Shown one piece after another: positions 33,321-44,739 of a stretch of DNA of 64,000 bases (position 1 is its first letter; every line of letters starts with the position of its first letter). The stretch is from contig NC_073643.1 of assembly GCF_029407905.1 (NCBI RefSeq), positions 32,498,501 to 32,562,500 on the forward strand. The letters run 5' to 3'. The position numbers and the translations under genes were made by a program. The DNA comes from Bubalus kerabau. Taxonomy: Eukaryota; Chordata; Mammalia; Artiodactyla; Bovidae. Under the pieces are notes generated by a model, which was not told the DNA's origin, made no database searches, and saw nothing but the letters and a program-made list of their open reading frames with translations.

Positions 33321-33333
33321 AAATCTGTCATAA

Positions 33334-34635
33334 CATCATACACACAGAAAAGAACCCAAAAACTTTAAAATGGATTAAAGACCTAAACGTAAGTCCAGAC
33401 ACTATAAAACTCTTAGAGGAAAACAGAGGCAGAACACTCTTTGACATAAATCATAACAAGATCTTTTTGGACTGACCTACTACAGTAATGAAAAGAAAAA
33501 CAAACAAATGGGACCTAATTAAACTTAAAACCTTTTGCGCAGCAAAGGAAACCATAAACAAGACAAGACGACAACTTTCAGAGTGGGAGGAAATATTTTC
33601 AAATGAAGCAGCTGACAAAGGCTTAATCTCCAAAATATACAAACAGCTCGTGCAGTTCGATATCTAAAAAACAAAACAACCCAATCAAAAGATAAGCAGA
33701 AGACCTAAATACACATTTCTCCAAAGAAGACATGCGGATGGCCAATGAACACATAAAAAGATGCTCAACATCACTAATTATTAGAGAAATGCAAATCAAA
33801 ACCACAATGAGGTATCACCGATCAGTAGGGTCATTATCAAAATATGTACAAACAGTAAATTCTGGAGAGTGTATGGAGAAAAGGGAACCCTCTTGCACCG
33901 CGGGTGGGAATATAAGCTGATAACAGCCACTAGGGAGAACAGTATGGAGGTTCCTTAAAAAACTAAAAATAGAACTACCATATCACCCAGCAACCCCACT
34001 CCTGTGCACAAAGCCACAGAAAACAATAATTCAAAAAGATGCATTGCACCCCACTGTTCACTGCAGCACTATTTACAAAAGCCAGGGCACGGAAGCAAGT
34101 TAAATGTCCATCAACAGATGAATGGAGAAAGAAGACGTGGTACATATGTACAGTGGAATGTTGCTCGGCATTAAAAAGGAATGAAATTGTGTCATTTGCA
34201 GAGATGTAGATAGACCTAGAAAATATCATACAGAGTGAAGTAACCTGGAAAGGGAAAAACATATATTAATGCACGTATGTGGAATCTAGAGAAGTGCCAC
34301 AGATGATCTGACTTGCAAAGCAGAAACAGAGACGCAGATGTAGAGAACAAATGTATGGACACCAAGGGGTAAGGAAGGGTGGCGGGATGAATAGAAAGAC
34401 TGGGACATATATACACTATTGATACTATGTATAAAACAGATAACTAATGAGAACATACTGCAGAGTACAGGGAACTCTACTCGGTTTTCTGCAGTAACCT
34501 CAACGGGAATGAAATCCAAAAAAGAGGGGATATATGCATATGCATGGCTGATTTGCTTTGCTGTACAGCAGAAAGTGATAGAGCAGTGCAAAGCAAATAT
34601 ACTCCAATAAAAAAATAACATAAAATAGAAATAAT
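33334..34635 (+). mobile_element. 5'-truncated L1 with 13-bp target duplication
   Basis: 1.3 kb of L1: end of ORF2, then 3' UTR and an A-rich tail at about 34605-34635. Perfect flanking duplication, aaatctgtcataa, at 33321-33333 and 34636-34648. ORF2 remnants include LKTFCAAKETIN-type, RRHADGQ-type and WYICTVECCSALKR-type stretches in shifting frames, so many indels and stops have built up. It is older than the copy at 44740. Confidence 0.95.
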
Positions 34636-34648
34636 AAATCTGTCATAA

Positions 34649-34725
34649 ATGATTCCTATCTGTATCCCCAGCCTCAATTCCTGGCACATACTATCAGCAC
34701 AACCAATGTATGCCATTGTACCAGC
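34649..34725 (+). mobile_element. Possible L2 3' end
   Basis: 'ctgtatccccagcctcaatt' followed by 'cctggcacatactatcagc' fits an L2 3' terminus, cut off by the BovB derivative to its right. Confidence 0.4.
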
Positions 34726-35524
34726 TGGAGCAGCCGTGAAGAGATACCCATGTCCAAGGTAAGAGAAACCCAAATAAGATGGTAGGTGTTGCGAGAGGGC
34801 ATCAGAGGGCAGATACACTGAAACCATAATCACTGAAAACTAGCCAATCTGATCACATGGACCACAGCCTTGTCTAACTCAATGAAACTAAGCCATGCCG
34901 TGTGGAGCCACCAAAGATGGACGGGTTATGCTGGAGAGGTCTGACAGAATGTGGTCCACTGGAGAGGGGAATGGCAAACCATTTCAGTATTCTTGCCTCG
35001 AGAACCCATGAACAGTATGAAAAGGCAAAATGGTAGGATACTGAAAGAGGAACTCCCCAGGTCAGTAGGTGCCCAAGTAGGTCATGTATGGATGCAAGAG
35101 TTGGACTGTGAAGAAAGCTGAGCGCCGAAGAATTGATGCTTTTGAACTGTGGTGTTGGAGGGTGTTGGAGAAGACTCTTGAGAGTCCCTTGGACTGAAAG
35201 GAGATCCAACCAGTCCATTCTGAAGGACATCAGCCCTGGGATTTCTTTGGAAGGAATGATGCTAAAGCTGAAACTCCAGTACTTTGGCCACCTCATGCGA
35301 AGAGTTGACTCATTGGAAAAAGACTCTGATGCTGGGAGGGATTGGGGGCAGGAGGAGAAGGGGACAACAGAGGATGAGATGGCTGGATGGCATCACTGAC
35401 TCGATGGACGTGAGTCTGAGTGAACTCTGGGAGTTGGTGATGGACAGGGAGGCCTGGCGTGCTGTGATTCATGGGGTCACAAAGAGTCGGACACAACTGA
35501 GCGACTGAACTGAACTGAACTGAA
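34726..35524 (+). mobile_element. Internally deleted BovB (5' UTR joined to 3' end)
   Basis: Begins in the BovB 5' UTR ('ctggagcagccgtgaagaga') and follows it to 'gtcagtaggtgccca' near 35075. It then jumps straight to the 3' part at 'ggtcatgtatggatgcaaga' (about 35081), keeping the terminal 440 bases and a (gaact)n tail at 35503-35524. The endonuclease and nearly all of RT are missing. The hexamer gtaggt flanks the junction (35065-35070 and 35077-35082). Another mutation is a 10-bp tandem duplication, ggtgttggag, at 35151-35170. With both ends kept, this looks like a non-autonomous derivative. It could also be a later genomic deletion. Confidence 0.88.
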
Positions 35525-36335
35525 GACAGTACTATAGAACATGGTTGCATGCCTCACACTAGAACAGGATTATTTTTATCTTTTTTTCTGAACTCATGTG
35601 TACAATATGTGAAACCTGGTTATCTATAATACATAGATTTTATTTTAATAACATACTGTCATTACAACATGATGAGGTAAAATTATTTCTTGATATCTAT
35701 CAACCATCAACAAATGTCCATTCAGCACCTACTATGAAGGTTGAGAAAAGAGATTGCATGAGTCAGGCTAGGCTAGGCTCAACTGCAGCAATGAGTTTAC
35801 ACATTTCCATTGTTGAACAATGTAAAGATTTATCTCCTGCTCATTTCACAGCCCAGTTAGGTACTGAGTAGGCAGTTCTTCCTGAGATGATTTAGGAATC
35901 CAGAATTAGTCCATCTATGGTCTTGGTCATCCTCCAAGGGCTTTGAGTCATCTTACATTCAGCCAGTTGTCAAAGAAAGAGAGAAAGGATTGGATCTCAC
36001 AGAAGACAGAAGTAATGTACGTAATTCATGATCAGAATCTATTGGCCAAAATTAGGTAAGCAGCTCTAAACCAACTATAAAGGAGGCTTGGAAGTGCATG
36101 CCTAAGAAGAGGGTCAGTGAGAATACTGTCCACACAAACAGGGACTATAATGCCCTTTATCTACTATAGGAAGCATCCTATAGAAGGATGCTTCAACCTG
36201 ATCTTTCTACTTGAGACAATTCAAATTGTAAGTGGAATTTTTTTTTCTTTTCCTACCTAAAAATATTTGCCACAGTAATTAATGACACTGTAAAGAAAGT
36301 TTGAAAAAAAAAACAAAAGAAGAATATTTCATGAT
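35525..36335. repeat. Mostly unassigned; old repeat at about 35750-36080
   Basis: 'gtcaggctaggctaggctca', then 'gcagcaatgagtttacaca' and later 'tctattggccaaaattagg' follow the order of an old mammalian repeat (I recall 'ggctaggctatgctgcagtaacaaa ... cattggccaaagc'). Class uncertain. The rest is unassigned. Confidence 0.45.
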
Positions 36336-36339
36336 ATGT

Positions 36340-36545
36340 GAGAATTGCATGAAATTCAGATTTCAGTGTCCATACATAAAATTTTATTGGAAAACTACCA
36401 TGCTTATTCATTTCTATGTTGTCTATGGTTGCTTTTGCATTACAGCAGCAGAGTTGAATTGTGACAGAGATTTTATGTCTTGCCAAGCCTGAAATATCAA
36501 CTTTCTGGTCATTTACAGAAAAAGTTTGTCGATATCCATTCAAAC
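36340..36545. mobile_element. hAT-type non-autonomous DNA transposon remnant
   Basis: 'ataaaattttattggaaaac', 'ttgtctatggttgcttttgc' and 'agcagcagagttgaattgtg', then 'ttacagaaaaagtttgtcga' is the order of a common mammalian hAT-derived repeat whose ends read 'caggggttggcaaac'. The terminal repeat has decayed. Confidence 0.65.
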
Positions 36546-36751
36546 GAATTCAAATGGCACACAGTTTAGTGTTGATCAGTCAGTAACCAAATTACAAATC
36601 ATTATAGTCTTTGAATTCATATTACAAGGGTGGGTCCCTGGAAACAGCTGATCTAAAGAAAGAAAAATAAAAATTCACCTCATAAATAGTCCAGAGTAGA
36701 AATGAACATGTTTTCAAACTAAATAGATCCTATTTAAGTAAAGAGGATTAT

Positions 36752-36957
36752 TTGTATGTATTTGTCACTCAGTTGTGTTCCGATTCTTTGCAATCCCATG
36801 AACTGTAGCCTGCCAGGCTCCTCTGTCCATGGAATACTCCAGGCCAGAATACCAGAGTGGGTAGCCATTCCCTTCTCCAGGAGATCTTCCCGATCCAAGG
36901 ATCAAACCCAGGTCCTCCTCACTGCAGGCAGATTCTTTACCTTCTGAACCACCAGGG
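36752..36957 (-). mobile_element. Bov-tA SINE
   Basis: Minus-strand copy from 'tgtcactcagttgtgttccg' to 'ttctgaaccaccagggaa'. It lies 76 bases from an opposite-strand copy, forming a SINE inverted repeat. Confidence 0.92.
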
Positions 36958-37033
36958 AATTTACCTGTATTTTATTAGAAGAGAGAAAAGTAAGATCTCT
37001 TCTTGTGTAAACACATGCTTCTATGCTCAGGTT

Positions 37034-37275
37034 GGGCTTCCCAGCTGGCACTAGTGGTAAAGAACCTGCCTGCCAATGCAGGAGACCTAAGAGACACTGG
37101 TTTGACCCCTGGGTCTGGAAGATCCCCTGGAGGAGGGCATGACAACCCACTTCAAAGGGCAACCTAGTCAGTATTCTAGCCTGGGAAATCTCACGGACAG
37201 AGAAGCCTGGCATGTGGGCTATAGTTCACCGGGTTGCAAAGAGTGGGGCACGACTGAGTGCACACACACACGCTC
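37034..37275 (+). mobile_element. Bov-tA SINE (same subfamily as 9542)
   Basis: Head 'gggcttcccagctggcacta' and 'gtggtaaagaacctgcctgc', body 'gaagatcccctggaggaggg'. An insert-like stretch 'caaagggcaacctagtcagt' lies where other copies read straight through. It ends in 'gggttgcaaagagtggggca' and a CA run. Flanks gctcaggt (left) and gctcaagt (right) look like a target duplication. Confidence 0.9.
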
Positions 37276-38370
37276 AAGTCATTCATTATCAAACTTCCAG
37301 CCCGGTGGTCCTCACTGTCAAAAGCAAAGTCTGTTACTCAACTGATACTTCAGCTCCTGGCTTCAACATTTCCTGACACAAGAGCCATGCTATAAGTCAT
37401 AAGTCAGAGCTCTACCACTTACTAAGATGAGTAACTTATTGTCAGACACAGTGAGAATAAATGCTGGTGAACTTCAACCATCTCAATAAACACAGTGGGT
37501 TTATGAAGAACATCTGATAGATATTCAAGTTAGATTCTACTCTATTTACAGTGTAAGCCTTTAGAGTAAGTGTCCAGAGTAAACTATTTCTTCTCAAGAT
37601 ATTCTGCAATACAGAGTTCATTATTTCACATAGGCAATATTTAATGGATTATCTAACATATTCCAAGGATAATGTGGCTCCACAAAGCCAAACCAACTTA
37701 ACTTTCTTATAGAGGAAGCTTCAGCTATATGATGGAAATGGATGCAATGCTGTGACCCAGGGAAAATCCCCCACCTGATCTGCACCGAATTGTTCTCTTT
37801 GAACTCTGCTTTGGAGTTTCAACAAATGCTTGTTACGAGTTTCAAATTTTTTTCATTCCTAACTATATGAGTTGGACTTGCCTTGTTAGTGGAAACCAAA
37901 CCCGTTACTCTATTTTTAATAAACATAGTAAAAGATGACTAATTTTTTTGCTCATATCTGTATCATTGCTGCCTGCAATTACTCTTCTGAGGTCCTCATT
38001 TCCAAATAGAACCTTGACTGAATTCTTGTTATGAAAAGTTCATTGAGTCTAGTGAATGAGGCAAGTAACAGATGAAGAAACTTAAGGTAAATTTCTATTT
38101 CTCCTTATAACATTAAGTAAATCTTTAAATTTACTTTTAAATCTTGTAGCTCCTGGTATGGATCTCTCATGGCCCAGATGGATGACTGAGAAGTTTGCTC
38201 ATTTTCTTTTCTTTTTTAGGCTGGACACTTTGATGGAGGAAAGATAGGACTGATTTTATAATTCAATAGATGCCCAAACTTTAGATCTCTTGGTGCAAAA
38301 ACAGGTTTGCTAACATTTCTATTGAGAGACCACAGTTATAGATATTGAGGATTTTGTTTTTCTGTGTATA
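37276..38370. other. Unassigned sequence
   Basis: About 1.1 kb with no feature recognised. Confidence 0.4.
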
Positions 38371-38371
38371 A

Positions 38372-38632
38372 AGTATTCTTTTAAATTTTTTTAAAAAATC
38401 GAAGCCTAGTTGATTTACTGGGCTTCAGGTGTATAGCAAAGTGATTCAGTTATACATATATATGTATGTGTGTATATATATATATATATTCTTTTCCAGA
38501 TTCCTTTCCATTATCAGTTATTATAAGATATTGAATATAGTTGTATGCTATACAATAGGTCTTTGTTTTTTTTAATTTATTTTAAATGTAGTGATGTGTA
38601 TCTGTTAGTCCCAAATTCCTAACTTAAAGTGT
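38372..38632 (-). mobile_element. L1 3' UTR fragment
   Basis: 'agcctagttgatttactggg', 'tatagcaaagtgattcagtt', a TA/TG run at 38452-38490, 'cttttccagattcctttcca', 'gctatacaataggtctttg' and 'gtgtatctgttagtcccaaa' is the reverse of the artiodactyl L1 3' UTR. Confidence 0.85.
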
Positions 38633-39735
38633 TCTTAAATGATAATATTAGAGATTTTTTTTTTGAGTAAATGTAATATTTACTACTTGTTGATCATCAT
38701 GACCAAATCTATCAGAAGGATAACTTGTATTAGTGAGGTCTAGGAGATGTACTGTGTTTTAGGAATTTTATTTTGATTCTCTCTGCTGATTCATTTGAAA
38801 GTTTATTATTTCTATGTACCATTTCAACTGTTACTAAATGTGAACAGAAATGGGTTGTTCTTATTTTTATTAATAATATAATTACATGTGGGCCAATTAT
38901 TTGTTTGATAGGAGAGTTGATGGATTTGGTATCTCAGTTTCAAGAAGCAAATGGAAGACTGCAAATTCATGAGAGCCTTATGGTTTAAAATAAAAAGAAG
39001 AAAATAACCTAAAATTTCTCTTGGATGTAACCACAAAATATCTTCAAATTTTACAAAATTCAAAGGTAAAATACGGGAAATGCTGGCAAATTGTTCAGAG
39101 TAGCTGAAATTATGCATGATAAATATTTGTGTGTGTGTGTGAAATAACTGACATTTTGTGAGGATCAAAATTACCACAGAAATTTGGCCAAGTCAGCATC
39201 AAGTGATTTCACACAATTATTGAACTTTTCTCTGTTGGAGATGTTCCCGGCCAAATCATTCCTTTTTGGAAATTTCCTGGAGCTCCCTCGTCTGCCACAG
39301 AATAGCACTGAGCGTCTCTCATCCAACAGCCGAGCAAGACACTAGCGGCTTCTTTCCGTTTTCAGCCAAGCCTTTATCTTTCACCTCAGGAGACGCTCTT
39401 TAAGTTTTTTCTGCTACTCCTGGTTTTTGCCTGTTTCAGCAGCTTTCTGGAGAGGCCTCCAGGACTGACCTTTCTCACCCATCTGCTTGGCTAATTCTGC
39501 ATCTCAAACTTCAGAGCAGTACTTTCCAACAAAACCTTCATGATGGTGGAAATGTTCCACATCTACATTGTCCAGTATGGTGGTCCCCACCTACAGGAGG
39601 CTCTTGAGCACTCCAAATGCTCATGTACTGCAGAATGGAAAGTTTGAATTTATTGAATTTTAATCATTTGTAATTTAAATAACTGCATGTGTCTGCACTG
39701 GACAGCACAGCACTACCTGGTGTCTTTTCATGCAG
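38633..39735. other. Unassigned sequence
   Basis: No repeat or gene recognised. The overlapping frames 38773-38988 (plus) and 38824-39177 (minus) are unsupported. A TG run lies at 39128-39141. Confidence 0.4.
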
Positions 39736-39739
39736 ACTT

Positions 39740-39900
39740 TGAAACCCTTTTAAAAACTGGATTATAAATTCTATGAATACAGATCCATGCCATGTCTGTT
39801 TTGTGCACTGTTGCACCAATAACACCAGTAATATTTTGTCTGGCACAAAGTAGAATCTAAAATGGTTTTCCTAAATGTATGACTGCATGAATGAATATAG
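39740..39900 (+). mobile_element. Possible L2 3' end
   Basis: 'aattctatgaatacagatcc', 'gttttgtgcactgttgcacc' and 'ttttgtctggcacaaagtag', then 'gactgcatgaatgaatatag' loosely follows the L2 3' terminus. Confidence 0.45.
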
Positions 39901-39968
39901 GAACTTGATGGATAAAGGTAAAATTCAAATGAGGAAGAAGAAAAGGTTTATATTTGTCTTTTAGTCTT

Positions 39969-40741
39969 CAGTTCAGTCCAGTTGCTCAGTTGCATCCAAC
40001 TCTTTGCGACCCCGTGAATCGCAGCACGCCAGGCCTCCCCTGTCCATCACCAACTCCCAGAGTTCACTCAGACTCACGTCCATTGAGTCAGTGATGCCAT
40101 CCAGCCATCTCATCCTCTGTCGTCCCCTTCTCCTCCTGCCCCCAATCCCTCCCAGCATCAGAGTCTTTTCCAATGAGTCAACTCTTTGCATGAGGTGACC
40201 AAAGTACTGGAGTTTCAGCTAAGTATCATTCCTTCCAAAGAAATCCCAGGGCTGATCTCCTTCAGAATGGACTGGTTGGATCTCCTTGCAGTCCAAGGGA
40301 CTCTCAAGAGTCTTCTCCAACACCACAGTTCAAAAGCATCAATTCTTCAGCACTCAGCTTTCTTCACAGTCCAAATCTCACATCCATACATGACCACTGG
40401 AAAAACCATAGCCTTGACTAGATGGACCTTTGTTGGCAAAGTAATGTCTCTGCTTTTGAATGTGCTATCTAGGTTGGTCATAACTTTCCTTCCAAGGAGT
40501 AAGTGTCTTTTAATTTCATGGCTGCAGTCACCATCTGCAGTGATTTGGGAGCCCCAAAAAATAAAGTCTGACACTGTTTCCACTGTTTCCCCATCTATTT
40601 CCCATGAAGTGATGGGACCAGATGCCATGATCTTCGTTTTCTGAATGTTGAGCTTTAAGCCAACTTTTTCACTTTCCTCTTTCATTTTCAAGAGGCTCTT
40701 TAGTTCCTCTTCACTTTCTGCCATAAGGGTGGTGTCATCTG
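39969..40741 (-). mobile_element. BovB LINE 3' end with target duplication
   Basis: Minus-strand BovB from the YADD region (truncated at 'gcagatgacacc') to the (cagtt) tail. A duplication, cttttagtctt, lies at 39958-39968 and 40742-40752. Minus-strand frames 40347-40757 and 39973-40191 are C-terminal BovB fragments (ESEKVGLKLNIQKTK, SHEIKRHLLLGRK). A stop and indels separate them. Confidence 0.95.
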
Positions 40742-40752
40742 CTTTTAGTCTT

Positions 40753-41150
40753 AGCATATATTAAATCAAGTTCTTTTAAAAGATTATCTCTTTAAGGCAA
40801 TACTGCTCCTTTACCAAACTGAGACAAGAAGAAGTTATAAATTTCTACTCATTATGAGTTACCTTCTAAACTATAGTCCTTTAACCCAAACAGATTCTGT
40901 TAAACAACGAAACTGTAGAGGAGTGTTTGTTCACAGATCAGTTTTGCTCTAGGGTTGTATCAAACAGTCCTATCAGTGACTGGCACATACTCTTTTCAAT
41001 AAGTATAAATTCCTGGGAAATAAGTTACTGTACCTGTAGACTTCAGCTTTGTTGCCATCTTCAAGTATGAAAGTGTGGTTTTAACACATTACCTCATTTA
41101 GTTTAATACTGCCACTTTCCATCTTGTGCTTCACTGCTGCACACATCACT
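40753..41150. other. Unassigned sequence
   Basis: No recognisable feature. Confidence 0.4.
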
Positions 41151-41154
41151 AAAT

Positions 41155-42005
41155 GTCAAACCATAAATACAAAGTGACATCTCACAGCAGTCAGAATGGC
41201 TATCATTAAAAAGTCCACAAATAGCAATGCTGGAGGGAGGATGTAGAGAAAAGGGAACCCTCCTACACTATCAGTGGGAATGTACATTGGTTCAACCACT
41301 ATGGAGAACAGTATGGAGGTTCCTTAGAAAACTCCAAGTATTAGCTGCCATATGATCTGGCAATCCCACTCCTGGGCATATTTCCAGAGAAAACCATACT
41401 TCTAAGAGATACATGCACCCCACTCTTCACTGCAGCAGGATTTACAATAGCTGAGATGTGATAGCTGCATAAATGTACATCAGTAGATGAATGGCTAAAG
41501 GAGACATGGTACAGATATACAATGGAATGCTATTCATTCATAAGAAAGAATAAAATAATGCCATTTGCAGCAACATGGATGGACCTAGAGATAATCATAC
41601 TAAGTCAGAAAGAGAAAGACAAATACCATATGATATCACATGTGTGGATTCTAAACTATGACTCAAATAAACTTATCTATGAAACAGAAACAGACTCCAG
41701 ACATAGGGAACAGATATGTGGTTTCCAAGGAGGAGGGCTGGTGGTGTGTGTGTGGGGGGGTGGATTGGGAGTTTGGGATTAGCAGATGCAAACTATTATA
41801 TAGAGAATGGATAAATATCAAGGTACCAGTGTACAGCACAGGGAACTCTATTCAATATCTTGTGATAAACCACAATGGAATGGAAACGAACATGAGAAAG
41901 TTCAGTTATATATATGCATAACTGAGTCAGTAATTTACTGTAGAGCAGAAATTAATACAACATTGTAAACCAGCTAATATTTCAATAATGTAAATTTTAA
42001 AAAAT
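41155..42005 (+). mobile_element. L1 LINE, 5'-truncated (end of ORF2 plus 3' UTR)
   Basis: 'gcagtcagaatggctatcat', 'aaagggaaccctcctacact', 'ccatatgatctggcaatccc' and 'aatgccatttgcagcaacat', then the 3' UTR 'cacagggaactctattcaat' and 'acattgtaaaccagctaata'. ORF2 frames are broken. An expanded G-rich run occurs near 41740-41762. No clear target duplication. Confidence 0.92.
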
Positions 42006-42370
42006 GCAAAGTAAGCTCTCAGTCTATAGAGTTCGACTTTGTCATGCAATAGGACAACAGTTAGAATTCATCACAGTTTACTTAATAGATAAATCACATC
42101 GAAGATGAGGCAAAAGAGATCACTTCCTATGCAATAAAGCCAAAAAATTTTAAAAAAATTAAGTGGCTCACAAAAACATTTTTGGTAAGGGCTTACATAA
42201 AATGAAACATCACTTAAAGCCAACTTGCAGACAGAATCAGACGTGCATTTGGAAGAAGAAAAACTCATTTGTTCACAGTTTGTTAATATATAATGGACCA
42301 TCTAAACACAGACCAGTTTAATGAATGATGATATTGTACTACTGAAAATTTGGATCAAAGAAAACTATAA
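42006..42370. other. Unassigned sequence
   Basis: Nothing recognised. Confidence 0.4.
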
Positions 42371-42373
42371 AGT

Positions 42374-42683
42374 GAGAGTGAAAGTCACTCAGTCGCGTCT
42401 GAGTCTTTGTGACCCCATGGCCTATACAGTTCATGGAATTCTCCAGGCCAGAATACTGGAGTACGTAGCCTTTCCCTTCTCCAGGGGCTTTTTCCCAGCC
42501 TAGGGATTGAACCCAGGTCTCCCGCATTGCAGGAGGATTCTTTACCAGCTGAGCTACAAGGGAAGCCCAAGAACACTGGAGTGGGTAGCCTATCCCTTCT
42601 CCAGTCAATCTTCCTGACCCAGGAATCAAACAAGGGTCTCCTGCATAGCAGGTGGATCCTTTACCAACTGAGCTATCAGGGAA
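42374..42683 (-). mobile_element. Bov-tA SINE, head-to-tail dimer
   Basis: On the minus strand a partial unit (42683 to about 42570: tRNA-like head and body, ending at 'ccactccagtgttctt') runs directly into a complete unit (about 42569-42379) beginning 'gggcttcccttgtagctcag'. There is no A-rich spacer between them. The two tRNA-like heads give two potential RNA polymerase III box sets. The shared subfamily mark is 'gaattccatgaactgtatag'. Confidence 0.9.
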
Positions 42684-43050
42684 CAACTATTTCTATCAGC
42701 TATAAGCAAACATAATAAATATTTCTGACCATCACTCAAAATGAACTGAGATCAAAGTGGCAATCTAGCAACAATGAAAAAAAACGTTTATTATCAGCAT
42801 TTATAAATGCAAACAAACAATAATCTCTATTTATCTCACAGTCTTTTCATCTTTAATTTTGCTTAAATTACATACGCAGTAAGTTTTACAATACCTGAAG
42901 CATGAGAGTGGGAAGATCAGTGTGGAGCTAGATTCCAGGACTGTGTGGCACAAGGGTCATTTTCCTGCCTGTCTTTCATTCTAGTTGAAATAGCGGAACA
43001 CAACAGTGGCAGTTACAGTCTATGACTGCTCAGCAAGCTCAAGTCACAGG
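42684..43050. other. Unassigned sequence
   Basis: Nothing recognised. Confidence 0.4.
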
Positions 43051-43054
43051 ATGT

Positions 43055-43195
43055 TATCTCATGCCATCCTCTTTGAGGTATCATAGTTATCTCCATTTTG
43101 CTGGTGGGGAAACTGGATCTCAGGTGAAGTAATCAACAAAAGGACACAGCTAGAAATGAGCAAACCCTGGCCATGTGAATCCAGAGCATTTTGGG
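43055..43195 (-). mobile_element. MIR SINE fragment
   Basis: 'agttatctccattttgctgg', 'tggggaaactggatctcagg', 'acacagctagaaatgagca' and 'aatccagagc' is the reverse of the MIR core ('cccattttacagatgaggaaactgaggc ... cacacagctagtaagt'). Confidence 0.75.
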
Positions 43196-43224
43196 ATAGA
43201 CTATTGATATCTGTTTATTTTACT

Positions 43225-43680
43225 TATTAACAAAGCCCCCATTATGATTGGGGGCCACAATGGATCTAGTAAAAAGACCACATCTTCCAGTCTCCCTTGC
43301 ACTTAAGTAGGAACATGAGACTATGTTCTGGCTTAGTAAGATATACGGTGTTACTGGGTGGGCCTTCTGGAAAGGTTCCTTACAAGGGTGATAGATAGAC
43401 CAAACCCTTGTCACATTCCCTTCTATCTGTCCAAGTGTGGATGAGACAGGTGCTCCAGGAACCACATAGATGACCAAGTGATTCTGAAGATTAAGTCATG
43501 TGCTGGAATCACCCGGCAGAGCGTTAGGAGGAGCCTGGGTTCCTGGTAACAGTGGTTGCCACCTACCTACCTCCAGACTTCACTTATGTAAGAGAAAAAT
43601 AAACTCTCTTGTTTAAGCTTCTGGTTTTGTAACTTTTCTGTTTTATATAGTTTAACTCATCTCAACTAATATGATTACAA
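43225..43680 (+). mobile_element. MLT1/MaLR-like LTR
   Basis: Blocks 'ccacatcttccagtctccct', 'gttctggcttagtaagatat', 'acctacctccagacttcact' and 'tatgtaagagaaaaataaac', then 'tgtttaagcttctggttttg' and 'aactaat' are the order of an MLT1-type LTR, including its polyadenylation-type aataaa near 43599. No gag or pol remnant adjoins it, so it is probably a solo LTR. Confidence 0.75.
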
Positions 43681-43684
43681 AGGA

Positions 43685-44724
43685 TATAAAACAAGAACTG
43701 AAAAAGAGGAGAGCAATTCAAGAGCACAGATATAGTGCCCCAGTGATAACCTGTCAATTCTCCCCAAATGATGAAATCATTGGATTTCAAGCAAAAGTCC
43801 CATAACTGTGTATAGAATTGAACAATATGAATTTATCATTCATTTGGATGAACAAATCAACAATTTTGAAGACAATATTAATGGTGGAGGAGCATACTAT
43901 ATTGAATATCTAGAATGACTGTAAAGATAAAATAATATGGTCTTGCAAATAGGTTTTTCATTCAGGGCTATGGCATAAAATAATAGAAATAAGTAGACGC
44001 CATCTTTATTAATATGAGAAGAAAGATGTGCTACTCAAACTATCTTAGGGGAAATGGTTACTCATGAGAAAAATAATTAAAATCAAATCCTTACCTAACA
44101 TCACAGACACATTCCAGTTTGATCAATTACTAAACCATGGATGAATGATTTTTTATGACCTCCAAATAGAGAAGAATTTAAAAAATAAAACATGCGAATA
44201 AAAAAACTCAGTTTTCAAATAATAATTTAAAAAAACCTTCATGAACAGTATTAAAATACATACTGGCCAGAAAAAGACATCTTCAACACATAAAGCAAAT
44301 GATTATCATTCACAATATATGAAGAACTCCTCAAATGAACAATAAAAACGCATATAGGAAGAAAGGCATAGAAAGCAGCATGCAGTTCTCAGGAAAGAAA
44401 AGGTGAATTACCCAATAAGTGTATTAAAGAGGGGTGATCTGACTGCTAGTCGTATTATACAAAGTAAAAAATTAATTTTATGCTTTCCAGATTTCCAAAC
44501 AGTTCAGAAACCTGATGATATCAAGTGTTAATGACAGATGAAGATTAGGAATTTCCATTCATCGCTGGTAGGAGGGCAAACTGCAATAGACATTTTGGAG
44601 AACAACTTTCTAGTATAATATAGTTAAAACTGAGTATTATGCTTTCCCTTCACCCCATAAATTCCACTTCTAGAAATATGTATTAGAGGGATTCTTGTGT
44701 ATGTGCACAGGAGGAGGTAGCTAT
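43685..44724 (+). mobile_element. Old L1 (L1M-like) ORF2 remnant, left part
   Basis: Strongly decayed L1 ORF2 sequence. 'acatactggccagaaaaaga', 'atatatgaagaactcctcaa', 'tccattcatcgctggtagga' and 'ataaattccacttctagaaa' match the order of older L1 ORF2 3' portions. It is interrupted at 44740 by a younger L1 and resumes at 45867. Confidence 0.65.
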
Positions 44725-44739
44725 AAGAATGCTCATATC

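Noticed and set aside
38452..38490. TA/TG tract as a regulatory site
   Set aside because: It is part of the L1 3' UTR, which carries this tract in many copies.
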